A stretch of 64,000 nt of DNA from NCBI GenBank assembly GCA_949825045.1, contig OX463821.1:35670486-35734485 (forward strand), given 5' to 3'. Each line of letters starts with the position of its first letter. Position 1 is the stretch's first letter. Position numbers and translations under genes: made by a program. Below the pieces are notes generated by a model. That model was given only the letters and a program-made list of their open reading frames with translations. It was not told the origin of the DNA and made no database searches. Origin of the DNA: Argyresthia goedartella (taxonomy: Eukaryota; Arthropoda; Insecta; Lepidoptera; Argyresthiidae). Below are positions 44,916 to 56,289 of this stretch, in pieces.

Positions 44916-45145
44916 GGTACCTACATAAAAATCACTGACAAAAACTTGGTAGTTTGTCATGCATGAATTGACAGCTCAAAGCAAATGCCTTGTGATCCCT
45001 AAGTTTCATTCGACACATTTGTTCGACAATTATAGAAGGATACTATAGGTATTTTGACTACGTATGTTGTGCCTCTCTTTTTCTTCTTTCAATTATTGAA
45101 TGTAAAAATCATAAAATAACACTCACAGTTTGCCTCGTCGCCACA

Positions 45146-45343
45146 TGTGATGTACACTAGGAGTCGGGTTAATATTAGGTGAGAACGGGTAATAGAAAAT
45201 CACACTGATATCGGCTCGCAGCAAGCGTACACGTCTTCTCTCCGCGGCGGTCGGTAGCCAGCGGCCTCCCCGCCCCGCAACCCTGCGCGTGCGCTTCTCG
45301 AGACGACAGAGTTACACACAACTATAAATGTCTATACACTACA
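45146..45343 (-). repeat. Gypsy 5' LTR
   Basis: 198 bp, TG...CA on both strands' reading, ending next to CTACT. Inside it on the minus strand the text changes at CATCACA|TGTGGCGACGAGGC. TGGCGACGAGG is the usual style of primer binding site in many Gypsy elements. Confidence 0.65.
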
Positions 45344-46079
45344 CTACTCATTCTCCAAGTGGCCACGTATGTGCGAGAGAATATTCACCTATACAAACGA
45401 CTTGGAGAAAGGCATAGGTACGAAACGCGCAACTCCAACAAATTAGCTACAATCGCGCACAAACTGGAAAAAACTAGAAAAACAATCCACGCTATGGGTC
45501 CGGTAGTGTACAACAAGCTACCTGGAGCTATCACTGATGCTCCGAGTGTGTCCATCTTTAAATGTAAATTAAAAACATGGCTTATTGAGAAGTCCCTGTA
45601 CAGCTATGATGAGTTTTTAGCATTAGGTATGTAACTAGTGAACTAGTCACATAATTTGACATTATAATTTACAATTACCATTGACATTATTATTTACAGT
45701 TTGATTATTTAATTTTTTTTTTTCTGTAACATATACTGACTTATTTAATTTACTGCGTGTAAGTTATTTTAAAATTGTTAGCAATTGCTTATTATAGTAT
45801 AGACATGAGTAATATAAACATCCCTATGTACCAATTTATACTAGGTACATAACATTGAATTATGATTCATGTCATGACGTGTAATGAATATTATCAATAA
45901 ATGATGTCTATGTCTATGTCTATGTCTACAGTCACTATCTTATTTTATTTTGAACTCAGTCAAGTTTTTGACTAATGAAACGCCTGCTTCTATTGAGCAG
46001 TGTAATAATAATGACATGTACTCCTTGGAATCTGTTCCAAGCTCTTTAAATTAACAACAGAGAGTAGCTCTGGCAGTAA

Positions 46080-48986
46080 TATTAATATTTTTATAAATAT
46101 ACCTTCATCTTGCCCATTAAATCAAGTAACTAGTAATGAAAAATGTAAAAGTAAGAATATTTTAAACGTGGTTCATCAAAAAATACAGGGCATGTTAAGT
46201 AAAGAACTGGAAATTGAGTTATTCATGAACTGTAATAATATTGATATCTTATGTATAACAGAGCACTTTTTAAAGAGTTATCAGTTCATGTTCAACTTTA
46301 ATAACCACCACGTTGCTAGTTCGTTCAACAGAAAAACAGCTGATCGCGGTGGCTCCTTAATACTTGTAAATAATAGTTTTAAATATAAGGAACGAGTTGA
46401 CATAGTAAGCCTGTCTGTTAAGCGTACCATGGAAATAGCCTGTATTGAACTTGAACAACTTATTGTAATGAGCGTATACAGACCACCAGATTCATCCTTT
46501 GATTTATTCGAAAAGAAAATGGATGAAGTGTTGATTAAAATCAGCGATAAAAACATTTTTTTTATAATTTGTGGTGATTTTAATGTTAATCTGTTAGAGG
46601 ATAATAATATTTGTACTAGATTAAAATCTTTATTTTTATGTCACAACATGAACTATCTGTTTTTGGAGCCTACTAGAATTACTGCAACATCTGCTACCTG
46701 CATTGACAATATATTTACTAACATTACGCCCATTTTCAAATCGGTCATCAATAAATTAACCTCTGATCACTCTGGTCAGATAGGTATATTCAATATTAAA
46801 ATAAAAAAGGACCAAAAAGAGGATATTACATGTGAGCCCGTTAGTGACACTCGGCTTAAACACTACAGGAATAATATTTTAGATAAACTATGGGAAATAC
46901 CATACAGTGACGATCCAAATTTGTTGTACAACTCAGTATATAACCTTGTCAAAAATGAATATGATGCGGTATTTAAATCAAAAACTATAAAAGTTAATAA
47001 CAAAGCTTTGTTTAGTGATTGAGTGACAGTTGGAATTCATAGGAGCAGACAAAGATTACATGAACTCTATGAAGAGAAATCATATAAAAAAATACGGCCT
47101 TTCTAGATTATGTTCGTAGTTATTCAAAAATGTTTAAACGCGTTTGTGCCGTAGCTAAATCTAATTTCATTAAAAACAAAATTGAATCTAGTATCAATGT
47201 AATGAAAACGACTTGGCAAATTATAAACAGAGAGACTGGAAAGGCCAAAGCTACACATAATAACTTCAAGCTTAAGATAGATAATCAATTGCTAAGTACA
47301 GACCTAGAAGTAGCAAAAGCTTTCGAAAATTTCTTTACGGACATTCCAGTTTCAACAACCAAGTCTTTAAATTCATCTCCCGCTGCTGCTGAATCTATAC
47401 TTAAACAAAACTTTGAGGAATGTAAAACAGATTTTAAATTTAGGCACGTAAATAATGAAGACATTGTAAAAGCGTTTAAATCCCTGGAAATGAAAAAGAC
47501 AGCTGACCCCTATGGTCTATCAGTAAAAATTATTAGTTCCATTGTAGATTGTATTGCACCTCACCTTTGTTGTATATTTAATCAATGTATAGATAGTGGT
47601 GTGTTTCCTGACTTGATGAAACTAAGTAAAGTTATACCTTTATTCAAAGCTGGTAGTACATCAGACCCCACCAATTTTAGACCCATATCGATACTACCAA
47701 CGCTTAGCAAAATATTTGAAAAACTCATACTTAATCAATTGCAAAGTCATTTTTATCTCAATAATTTAATTCATATTGCTCAGTTTGGTTTCACAAAGGG
47801 TCGTTCAACAGCCGATGCTGGTGTTGAACTAATCGACAATATTTTTGATGCCTGGGAAGACGCAATGGATGCAATAGGTGTCTTCTGCGATCTATCCAAG
47901 GCTTTTGATTGCGTCCATCATGACACTCTTGTCAGGAAGTTACGCCATTATGGTGTAAAAGATCAGGCCCTTGGCCTTCTGGAGTCATATCTAACAGATA
48001 GGGTTCAGATGGTCGATGTTAATGGGAAAAGATCACCTGGGTCTTCAATAAGTATGGGCGTACCGCAAGGTTCAATTCTTGGTCCTTTCTTGTTTTTAGT
48101 ATATATTAATGATTTACCTTACCTTGTTAAAGCAAAACATGGGTTAGTATTGTTTACCGATGATACTTCTTTGATATTTAAAGTTAAAAGACAGCAATCA
48201 AATTATGACGAGGTAAACAATGCTATCTCTAGTATAGTGAACTGGTTTACTGGTAACAATTTATTACTTAATGAAAAGAAAACTAAATGTATTAAATTCG
48301 TGTTACCCAATGTGAACCCGGTAACTACAGACATATTTATAAAAGGACAGAGATTGGACCTTGTGCAGTCGACTGTCTTTTTGGGCATTACTTTAGACGC
48401 CAAACTACAATGGGATCCTTATATAAATAAATTGTCGAACAGACTGAGTTCGGCAGCGTTCGCAGTTAAAAAAATTAGAGCTCTTACCGACGTAGACACC
48501 GCTAGACTAGTCTACTTTAGTTACTTTCATAGTCTAATGACCTATGGTATTTTATTGTGGGGTCACGCTGCGAATGCTAATAGTATATTTATTCTGCAGA
48601 AACGGGCTGTTCGTGCAATTTATAGATTAGGGCCTAGAGTGTCACTGAGGGAAAAGTTTAAAGAAATCAATATTCTGACATTTGTGTCTCAATATATCTA
48701 TGACAATCTTGTGTATGTAAAAAGAAATATAACTAATTTTCAGAAGTACAGTGATATACACAATTTTAATACTAGAAATAAAGACAAGTTGGTTGCTTAT
48801 GTAAGCCGACTACATAAAATTAGTAATTCTTTTAAAGGCAATTGTATACGCTATTACAATAAGGTCCCTACTGATATTAAAAACTTACCTTTAGACAAGT
48901 TTAAAATAATAATAAAACATAAATTGTATAAAAAAGGTTACTATAGGATATCTGATTACTTAGAGGACAGATGTCCATGGGAATAG
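46080..48986 (+). pseudogene. LINE-B endonuclease-reverse transcriptase, copy (i)
   Basis: Endonuclease 46168-47022: DILCITEHFLKS, GGSLILVNNSFK, SVYRPPDSSFD, IICGDFNVNLLE and LTSDHSGQIGIF. A TGG of the other copy is TGA at 47020-47022, and a small shift follows near 47090. RT 47130-48986 is 618 codons without a stop: NFRPISILPTLSKIFEKLIL, QFGFTKGRSTADAG, FCDLSKAFDCVHHDTL, MGVPQGSILGPFLFL. The catalytic box is LFTDDTSLIFK, where the other copy has LFADD. The tail ends ISDYLEDRCPWE. The two catalytic aspartates are kept. Confidence 0.82.
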
Positions 48987-49366
48987 ATTGTTTGAGTAAC
49001 AGGCTGTTTCGATATATAATTAGCATTCATTTTGTAATTTGACAATATTTTATTTAAAAAAGGAAACGCAAAAGATGCGACGACTGTGGAGTTTCTTCGG
49101 TGAGCTCTTCTCCACAGATTCCGCCATTGAGTTAGTGAACTCACCCAAAAAATGTAATGACGGATCTAAGTGATAAAACAACATCCTATGGAAATAAATG
49201 ATTTTGATTTGATTTTGATTTGATTCGCTGCTTTCCCCCACAACAAGATACCATAGGACATGACACTATGAAAGTAACTAAAATATACTAGCCTAGAAGT
49301 AGCCACATCTGTGTATTGTCTGATGTTCCTAACAGCGTAAGCCGCAGAACTTAATTTACCAGCTAA

Positions 49367-50436
49367 TGTTGTGATAATATTTGTAATATTGTAGAACATA
49401 GATGTATAATAGACCGGTTATATTTAGAAATTACCTCTGCTTTGTGTACAGCGTCTATTGCAAGTCGTGCCTCTCTTGCTACAAATAAAAGGAGGAATCC
49501 GGTTGTAGGATGGAACAGACACGTTAGCGAGGCTCACAGGGAGGCGAAGCTAAAATTTCAGTCTTGGATATTACATGGGAGGCCGGCAGTAGGTTTTGTT
49601 TACGATGAAATGTCCGCGAGTAGAAAAGAATTTAAATCTCGATTGAAGTGGTGTCAACAAAACGAAAATCAGATTAGAATGGATATAATTGCGGCACATC
49701 ATTCTAAAAAAGACTTTCGTAAATTTTGGAAAGGTACAAATAAGCTAAATACTAGACCTAGCCTGCCTGTGAGCGTCGAGGGCGTGACTGATCCTAAAGA
49801 TATTGCAGATCTATTTAAAAATCAGTTTGCAGTTAAGTCCCCACTGGAGCCAGGGTTGGTGCGCAGTACTGAGATTCCGTGTGGTGCTGCTAGGGAAAAT
49901 TTTCCTAGCGAAAGACGTGAGAACCGCACTAAAAAATATGAAAAGAGGGAATCACCGGGGTACGACGGTGTCAGTGTTGAGCATCTTCATCACGCTGGGC
50001 CCCATCTGCCGAGGCTGCTTGCAATGTTATACACACTATGCTTGCGTCACTCATACTTACCGGCCGATCTCATGAGAACAATAGTTGTACCGATAGTCAA
50101 AAATAAAACCGGTGATATAGCTAGTAAGTCTAACTATAGACCGATCTCACTTGCAACAGTGGTTGCAAGTGTTTGAAAGTTTACTAAACACTCAACTAGA
50201 CAAGTACATACAGTTATATGATGCGCAGTTCGGGTTCAGTCCTTGAGAGCGCTATCTTGAGTCTGAAGTATACTGTGGGATATTATACAGACAGAAAGAC
50301 TCCTGTCTATGGTTGTTTCTTGGATTTGTCTAAGGCTTTCGACTTAGTACAATACGAAAAGCTGTGGAAGAAATTAAATCAGGCCAACCTACCAGACGAG
50401 GTCACATATATTTTTAAATATTGCTATGCAAATCAA
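49367..50436 (+). pseudogene. LINE-D ORF2, linker and start of RT
   Basis: The frame opens right after the LINE-A border: CCDNICNIVEHRCIIDRLYL, then RRNPVVGWNRHVSEAHREAK (linker typical of this LINE type), FRKFWKGTNKL, SPGYDGVSVEHLHHAGPHLP and VVPIVKNKTGD..SKSNYRP of the RT. A stop and shift lie near 50175, after which YGCFLDLSKAFDLVQYEKLW carries the first catalytic aspartate. It is cut at GCAAATCAA (50428-50436) by the second LINE-B. Confidence 0.75.
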
Positions 50437-50667
50437 AATCAAAATCAAAAATCATTTATTTCCATAGGATGTTGTTTTATCACTTAGATCCGTCATTACA
50501 TTTTTTTGGGTGAGTTCACTAACCCAATGGCGGAATCTGTGGAGAAGAGCTCACCGAAGAAACTCCACAGTCGTCGCATCTTTTGCGTTTCCTTTTTTAA
50601 ATAAAATATTGTCAAATTACAAAATGAATGCTAATTATATATCGAAACAGCCTGTTACTCAAACAAT

Positions 50668-53580
50668 CTATTCCCATGGACATCTGTCCTCTAAGTAATC
50701 AGATATCCTGTAGTAACCTTTTTTATACAATTTCTGTTTTATTATTATTTTAAACTTGTCTAAAGGTAAGTTTTTAATATCAGTAGGGACCTTATTGTAA
50801 TAGCGTATACAATTGCCTTTAAAAGAATTACTAATTTTATGTAGTCGGCTTACATAAGCAACCAACTTGTCTTTATTTCTAGTATTAAAATTGTGTATAT
50901 CACTGTACTTCTGAAAATCAGTTATATTTCTTTTTACATACACAAGATTGTCATAGATATATTGAGACACAAATGTCAGAATATTGATTTCTTTAAACTT
51001 TTCCCTCAGTGACACTCTAGGCCCTAATCTATAAATTGCACGAACAGCCCGTTTCTGCAGAATAAATATGCTATTAGCATTCGCAGCGTGACCCCACAAT
51101 AAAATACCATAGGTCATTAGACTATGAAAGTAACTAAAGTAGACTAGTCTAGCGGTGTCTACGTCGGTAAGAGCGCTCTAATTTTTTTAACTGCGAACGC
51201 TGCCGAACTCAGTCTGTTCGACAATTTATTTATATGAGGATCCCATTGTAGTTTGGCGTCTAAAGTAATGCCCAAAAAGACAGTCGACTGCACAAGGTCC
51301 AATCTCTGTCCTTTTATAAATATGTCTGTAGTTACCGGGTTCACATTGGGTAACACGAATTTAATACATTTAGTTTTCTTTTCATTAAGTAATAAATTGT
51401 TAACAGTAAACCAGTTCACTATACTAGAGATAGCATTGTTTACCTCGTCATAATTTGATTGCTGTCTTTTAACTTTAAATATCAAAGAAGTATCATCGGC
51501 AAACAATACTAACCCATGTTTTGCTTTAACAAGGTAAGGTAAATCATTAATATATACTAAAAACAAGAAAGGACCAAGAATTGAACCTTGCGGTACGCCC
51601 ATACTTATTGAAGACCCAGGTGATCTTTTCCCATTAACATCGACCATCTGAACCCTATCTGTTAGATATGACTCCAGAAGGCCAAGGGCCTGATCTTTTA
51701 CACCATAATGGCGTAACTTCCTGACAAGAGTGTCATGATGGACGCAATCAAAAGCCTTGGATAGATCGCAGAAGACACCTATTGCATCCATTGCGTCTTC
51801 CCAGGCATCAAAAATATTGTCGATTAGTTCAACACCAGCATCGGCTGTTGAACGACCCTTTGTGAAACCAAACTGAGCAATATGAATTAAATTATTGAGA
51901 TAAAAATGACTTTGCAATTGATTAAGTATGAGTTTTTCAAATATTTTGCGAAGCGTTGGTAGTATCGATATGGGTCTAAAATTGGTGGGGTCTGATGTAC
52001 TACCAGCTTTGAATAAAGGTATAACTTTACTTAGTTTCATCAAGTCAGGAAACACACCACTATCTATACATTGATTAAATATACAACAAAGGTGAGGTGC
52101 AATACAATCTACAATGGAACTAATAATTTTTACTGATAGACCATGGGCTTCAGCTGTCTTTTTCATTTCCAGGGATTTAAACGCTTTTACAATGTCTTCA
52201 TTATTTACGTGCCTAAATTTAAAATCTGTTTTACATTCCTCAAAGTTTTGTTTAAGTATAGATTCAGCAGCAGCGGGAGATGAATTTAAAGACTTGGTTG
52301 TTGAAACTGGAATGTCCGTAAAGAAATTTTCGAAAGCTTTTGCTACTTCTAGGTCTGTACTAAGCAATTGATTATCTATCTTAAGCTTGAAGTTATTATG
52401 TGTAGCTTTGGCCTTTCCAGTCTCTCTGTTTATAATTTGCCAAGTCGTTTTCATTACATTGCTACTAGATTCAATTTTGTTTTTAATGAAATTAGATTTA
52501 GCTACGGCACAAACGCGTTTAAACATTTTTGAATAACTACGAACATAATCTAGAAAGGCTGTATTTTTGTTATATGATTTCTCTTCATAGAGTTCATATA
52601 ATCTTCGTCTGCTCCTATGAATTCCAACTGTCGCCCAATCACTAAACAAAGCTTTGTTATTAACTTTTATAGTTTTTGATTTAAATACCGTATCATATTC
52701 ATTTTTGACAAGGTTAAATACTGAGTTGTACAACAAATTTGGATCGTCACTGTATGGTATTTCCCATAGTTTATCTAAAATATTATTCCTGTAGTGTTCA
52801 AGCCGACTGTCACTAACGGGCACACATGTAATATCCTCTTTTTGGTCCTTTTTTATTTTTATATTGAATATACCTATCTGACCAGAGTGATCAGAGGTTA
52901 ATTTATTGATGACCGATTTGAAAATGGGCGTAATGTTAGTAAATATATTGTCAATGCAGGTAGCAGATGTTGCAGTAATTCTAGTAGGCTCCAAAAACAG
53001 ATAGTTCATGTTGTGACATAAAAATAAAGATTTTAATCTAGTACAAATATTATTATCCTCTATCAGATTAACATTAAAATCACCACAAATTATAAAAAAT
53101 TTGTTTTTATCGCTGATTTTAATCAACACTTCATCCATTTTCTTTTCGAATAAATCAAAGGATGAATCTGGTGGTCTGTATACGCTCATTACAATAAGTT
53201 GTTCAAGTTCAATACAGGCTATTTCCATGGTACGCTCAACAGACAGGCTCACTATGTCAACTCGTTCCTTATATTTAAAACTATTATTTACAAGTATTAA
53301 GGAGCCACCGCGATCAGCTGTTTTTCTGTTGAACGAACTAGCAACGTGGTAGTTATTAAAGTTGAACATGAACTGATAACTCTTTTAAAAGTGCTCTGTT
53401 ATACATAAAATATCAATATTATTACAGTTCATGAATAACTCAATTTCCAGTTCTTTACTTAACATGCCCTGTATATTTTGATGAACCACGTTTAAAATAT
53501 TCTTACTTTTACATTTTTCATTACTAGTAACTTGATTTAATGGGCAAGATGAAGGTATATTTATACAAATATTAATATTA
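50668..53580 (-). pseudogene. LINE-B ORF2, copy (ii), two lesions
   Basis: Endonuclease and RT in the same order as in copy (i): GGSLILVNNSFK, IICGDFNVNLIE, LTSDHSGQIGIF; QFGFTKGRSTADAGVE, FCDLSKAFDCVHHDTL, MGVPQGSILGPFLFL and an intact LFADDTSLIFK. 736 codons are open at 51159-53369. Upstream, a TAA near 53385 replaces a TTA codon of copy (i), and near 51170 two extra bases (GC) shift the frame before the tail 51117-50668 (MTYGILLWGHAANANSIFIL and on). Outside these two changes the gene looks whole, so the insertion is young. Confidence 0.85.
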
Positions 53581-53611
53581 CTGCCAGAGTTACTCTCTGT
53601 TGTCCTATGGG

Positions 53612-55201
53612 TTAATTTAAAGAGCTTGGAACAGATTCCAAGGAGTACATGTCATTATTATTACACTGCTCAATAGAAGCAGGCGTTTCATTAGTCAAAA
53701 ACTTGACTGAGTTCAAAATAAAATAAGATAGTGACTGTGCTATCTGTTTTGTATAAAACCTAGATAGGTAATACCTATCCTTAGTCAAATAAAAATATTT
53801 TCCAATACAAATATTGGTGTCTATGAAATGAAATTTTTCAGTATGACGACATGTCAATGTGTGTATAAATGTATTATAATCATGTCTTATATGATTTTCA
53901 TGTTGTGACAAAGATTGGCTGAAGGGAAACGCAAACAAGATTATTCTATCTACATTTTGTAAAGAATTTAATTTGGAAAAGTATTTAGTAATTAGTTTTT
54001 TAGATACATTTTCCCTTCTACCAATTAAAATAATTAGGGTGGTTGGTTCTAAAAACTGCGATGACAACACTTTGTTTAATATTTGTGAATATGTGGCGCC
54101 AGGCATACAGTTATTTAATATTGCCTGGCCCACGCGCTGACTAAGTTGTAAACCCATATTTTTTCCAAGTTCATCGCTGTACATTATATACCTATCCTTT
54201 GTCCGAGAGAAGGAGGCGTTATTGATAACACTATTAGTACTCAAGTCGACTGACGGCGGCGCCTGGGTCAGTATCAGCTGTTCGGCCGGCTGCTCGGCGA
54301 GACACACGGTCGGCACGGAACAGTCCGCTGGAGCTTGTTTACAATCACAGATGTGATTGTCGGTCAAAGATATGAAAGTGTCATAATTATACTTACACGT
54401 CTCCAACAAACTATTCATAGCCGACACATGTTCCTTAATTTCGTATTGTGCTGACTCATATTTACGTGTAATACTTTGTAATGATGAGTTTAAAATATGC
54501 ATATCTGACTGGAGTCGCCTTGTGTCACATTCGTACTTTTCTGTAGTTTTTTCCAAACATAATCTACAATCATCGATTTCCTTAATTAATTCGACACGTT
54601 CCTTGCTACAATTTACATTTTTACAAAATATTTTATTTCTATTAGCTAGTTTTTGTGTTTTTTTTGTATAATTATTCAATTTAACATATTTCTTTAATTT
54701 ATTTTTACTACAGCTCATAGTGGTTACTGATTGCGATCTATTAGGACTATCACACGTGAGATCACAAGCTGTTAGGTCAATAGTTGGTATGCCAGTTTGG
54801 CTCATGATCTCATTATAGAAGGCCCTGGTTGTAGCACTGTCTCGCTGTTCCTCCCGCTCGCTGAAAACTTGAAGCTCGTGGTGTGCCTCTGCAAGCTTTT
54901 GTTCAAGTGATTTTATGTGTTGCAATGCTACGTGGTGGACATCATGACACTTGTAAAATGAGTCGACTTGGTGTTGTAGTTCATCTCTCTGGGCACTGAG
55001 ATCCTGGCATTGGATGTCCAACTCACTGAGCTCTTCTTTTAGCGCCGAATTTTTCTTAATTTGCTTTTCTATCTCCTCTTCACACTCATCTCGCTCTCGT
55101 AGAAGTATTTCACAAAGCTCTTGGCTCTTCTTGAGCTCCAGCAAGGTCGCTTTCAGCTTCAACTCCACATCGCGTGTGCTCATCTTGCTTCGGGTCAGCA
55201 T
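53612..55201 (-). CDS. LINE-B ORF1 protein, intact
   Basis: 529 residues and no stop. Probably the RNA-binding, chaperone-type protein of the element. Residues about 8-125 are a strong coiled coil (heptads such as LELKKSQELCEILLRERDEC, then KNSALKEELSELDIQCQDLS). A basic segment follows (CSKNKLKKYVKLNNYTKKTQ), then a second coiled coil and a pair of close cysteines (ICDCKQAPADC). The last 180 residues (from RTKDRYIMYSDELGKNMGLQ) look like a folded domain, with ILNKVLSSQFLEPTTLIILI reminiscent of SGNH/esterase-type ORF1 domains, but the catalytic set cannot be confirmed. The ATG at 55201 starts MLTRSKMSTRDVEL; a second ATG (M7) is possible. Confidence 0.8.
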   Translation of the reverse strand: MLTRSKMSTRDVELKLKATLLELKKSQELCEILLRERDECEEEIEKQIKKNSALKEELSELDIQCQDLSAQRDELQHQVDSFYKCHDVHHVALQHIKSLEQKLAEAHHELQVFSEREEQRDSATTRAFYNEIMSQTGIPTIDLTACDLTCDSPNRSQSVTTMSCSKNKLKKYVKLNNYTKKTQKLANRNKIFCKNVNCSKERVELIKEIDDCRLCLEKTTEKYECDTRRLQSDMHILNSSLQSITRKYESAQYEIKEHVSAMNSLLETCKYNYDTFISLTDNHICDCKQAPADCSVPTVCLAEQPAEQLILTQAPPSVDLSTNSVINNASFSRTKDRYIMYSDELGKNMGLQLSQRVGQAILNNCMPGATYSQILNKVLSSQFLEPTTLIILIGRRENVSKKLITKYFSKLNSLQNVDRIILFAFPFSQSLSQHENHIRHDYNTFIHTLTCRHTEKFHFIDTNICIGKYFYLTKDRYYLSRFYTKQIAQSLSYFILNSVKFLTNETPASIEQCNNNDMYSLESVPSSLN

Positions 55202-55697
55202 TGCACCCTTTTTCGCCTGAAAAAAAACCGCGAATAGGTGTCAGTGTATGACCGGGTGGAATACTAGCGAACACTAGGGAGTTTATTGCACAATGAAGGT
55301 GTTAAGTGTGTGTTTTTGTTGAATGTGGCAGAATGTTGCGTCTTCAACTTTGCTTCCGCTTTTGCCAAGTAAAGAGAGACAAAACGGTACCTGAGTGAGT
55401 GTACGGCAAGTGTTTCACTTATATGAAGGTTTGTTTAGTTTGTTACGGGTGTGAAAGGTGAGATTATTGATATAAATACAGAAATAAAACGATACTTCCC
55501 CCGTTTACGTCGTTGTTATTTGAACTGATTTTGACAGTTCAATCGGCCGGTACAATCGGTCTTCTTTTTTCCAAAGCTTGTATGTTTGCACAGCTGTTTC
55601 TTATCTACACATTATTTAATCACTAATTACTACTTAAATTAAGTTTACTCGTGCAGAAAAGCAATTTTGACTAATCTTTTTAATTTTGGCAAATCAA

Positions 55698-56187
55698 GTG
55701 AATACTGTAAGATGGGCAGACGTTCAATCTGATGCATATCGGCTGGAGTGCGGTGTGAGGCAGGGGGGGCTCACTTCCCCAAAGCTGTTTAATCTTTATA
55801 TGAACCAGCTGATCGAGGGGCTTAGCAGCATGCCGGTCGGTTGTTCTATTGATAACACGATGGTCAACAACATCAGCTACGCCGACGACATGGCGTTGCT
55901 GGCCCCTCAGTCAGCGCCATCAGAAAGATGCTAGCCAAATGTGAAGCCTATGCCGTCGATCACTGTCTTAAATATAACGCTTCTAAAAGTGAAATGCTTG
56001 TCTTTAAGGCGGGCAATAAATGCCCTTCCTATGTACCACCGGTAATTTTAAACGGTATAGCGTTGAAGAGAGTATCGGCTTTCAAGTATCTCGGTCACAT
56101 TTTGACCGATAGCCTATGTGACAATGCAGATATGGAGAGGGAGCGAAAGGCGCTGGCGGTCAGGTCGAATATGATAGCCCATAAGTA
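55698..56187 (+). pseudogene. LINE-D RT, C-terminal part
   Basis: Continues directly from 50436 after the LINE-B. SDAYRLECGVRQGGLTSPKL is the RT box before the palm, and NNISYADDMALLAP the catalytic box with both aspartates. A one-base shift near 55928 is followed by LKYNASKSEMLVFKAG and SAFKYLGHILTDSLCDNADM. It ends at VRSNMIAHK, where foreign foldback sequence starts. Confidence 0.75.
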
Positions 56188-56286
56188 GGGTAACATTGGG
56201 GGTTCTGCATCACAAATTCGCGCCGCTCGCTTCGCTCGCTCCGCTCGGTTTGTGCTGCAAAACCCCACAATGTTATCCTACCCTGC
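56186..56286. mobile_element. 100-bp foldback element
   Basis: TAGGGTAACATTGGGGGTTC and the following CTGCATCACAAA pair with the inverse TTTGTGCTGCAAAACCCCAC and AATGTTATCCTACCC. The loop is GC-rich, with GCTCGCTTCGCTCGCTCCGC. It sits at the broken end of LINE-D. Confidence 0.6.
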
Positions 56287-56289
56287 AGG

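Larger units (their letters stand above)
41107..45343 (-). mobile_element. Ty3/Gypsy retrotransposon, fifth layer, one LTR nearly deleted
   Basis: Begins TGTGAT and ends TACACTACA, with CTACT duplicated at 41102-41106 and 45344-45348. Coding is on the minus strand: gag, protease, RT, integrase. The 5' LTR is at 45146-45343. The left side has only about six bases of LTR (TGTGAT) before integrase sequence, so the 3' LTR and the integrase end were deleted. All genes are decayed. Confidence 0.78.
39635..45634 (+). pseudogene. LINE-C reverse transcriptase, split by Gypsy
   Basis: Part one, 39635-41106: DDSSNYRPISIIPAIAKVLE, RQYAYREGRSTTQLA, VLFCDLSKAFDVADHNVLH, MGVPQGCSLSNIAFSLLLND and the catalytic IFLFADDVAAVV; then LLNTTKTQFVQFD and the tail start SLLQYGVELWGRAAQWHRVF. 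Part two, 45344-45634: VATYVRENIHLYKRLGERHR, MGPVVYNKLPGAITDAPSVS and FKCKLKTWLIEKSLYSYDEF, ending in TAA. The two parts meet in the same frame if one CTACT copy and the Gypsy are removed. Apart from the insertion and the 5' truncation no stop is seen. The frame also runs upstream into LINE-B ORF1, giving a chance fusion. Confidence 0.82.
39635..45927 (+). mobile_element. LINE-C, fourth layer
   Basis: Plus strand, 5'-truncated at the link before the RT. The 3' tail is (ATGTCT)n at 45905-45927. ACAG at 39631-39634 and 45928-45931 flanks it. It is split by a Gypsy insertion at 41107-45343. Confidence 0.82.
38557..49225 (+). mobile_element. LINE-B copy (i), third layer
   Basis: Plus strand. ORF1 part 38557-39634, then a gap filled by LINE-C, then 45928-49225 with the end of ORF1, ORF2 and an (ATTTTG)n-type tail. 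CGCT at 38553-38556 and 49226-49229 may be the target duplication. The 5' end is truncated and starts with a 21-bp duplicated piece (TACCAACTATTGACCTAACA twice). Confidence 0.8.
37899..49369 (-). mobile_element. LINE-A copy (iii), second layer
   Basis: Minus strand, in two remaining parts: 37904-38556 (tail and C-terminal domain, with KLSDSCNVNLRNNHRLLAPR) and 49226-49364 (RT thumb, KLSSAAYAVRNIRQYTDVAT). The bases on the two sides of the gap (TATCCGCT and CGCTGCTTTCC) join to the uninterrupted text seen at 32795-32815. AATGT at 37899-37903 and 49365-49369 is the likely target duplication. Confidence 0.75.
50437..55688 (-). mobile_element. LINE-B copy (ii), full length
   Basis: Minus strand, 5.25 kb, with GCAAATCAA at 50428-50436 and 55689-55697 as target duplication. 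5' untranslated region 55688-55202, ORF1 55201-53612, ORF2 to 50668, then a 3' region and an (ATTTTG)n tail at 50437-50452. The LINE-D frame is restored when it is taken out. Confidence 0.9.
35940..56187 (+). mobile_element. LINE-D, outermost layer of a nested stack
   Basis: Plus strand. The present pieces are 35940-37903 (5' region, ORF1, endonuclease), 49365-50436 (ORF2 middle, start of RT) and 55698-56187 (RT end). The gaps are filled by later insertions. At the second gap the reading frame joins exactly (...CYANQ, then VNTVRW...). The 3' end beyond the C-terminal RT part is missing at a foldback element. Confidence 0.75.
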
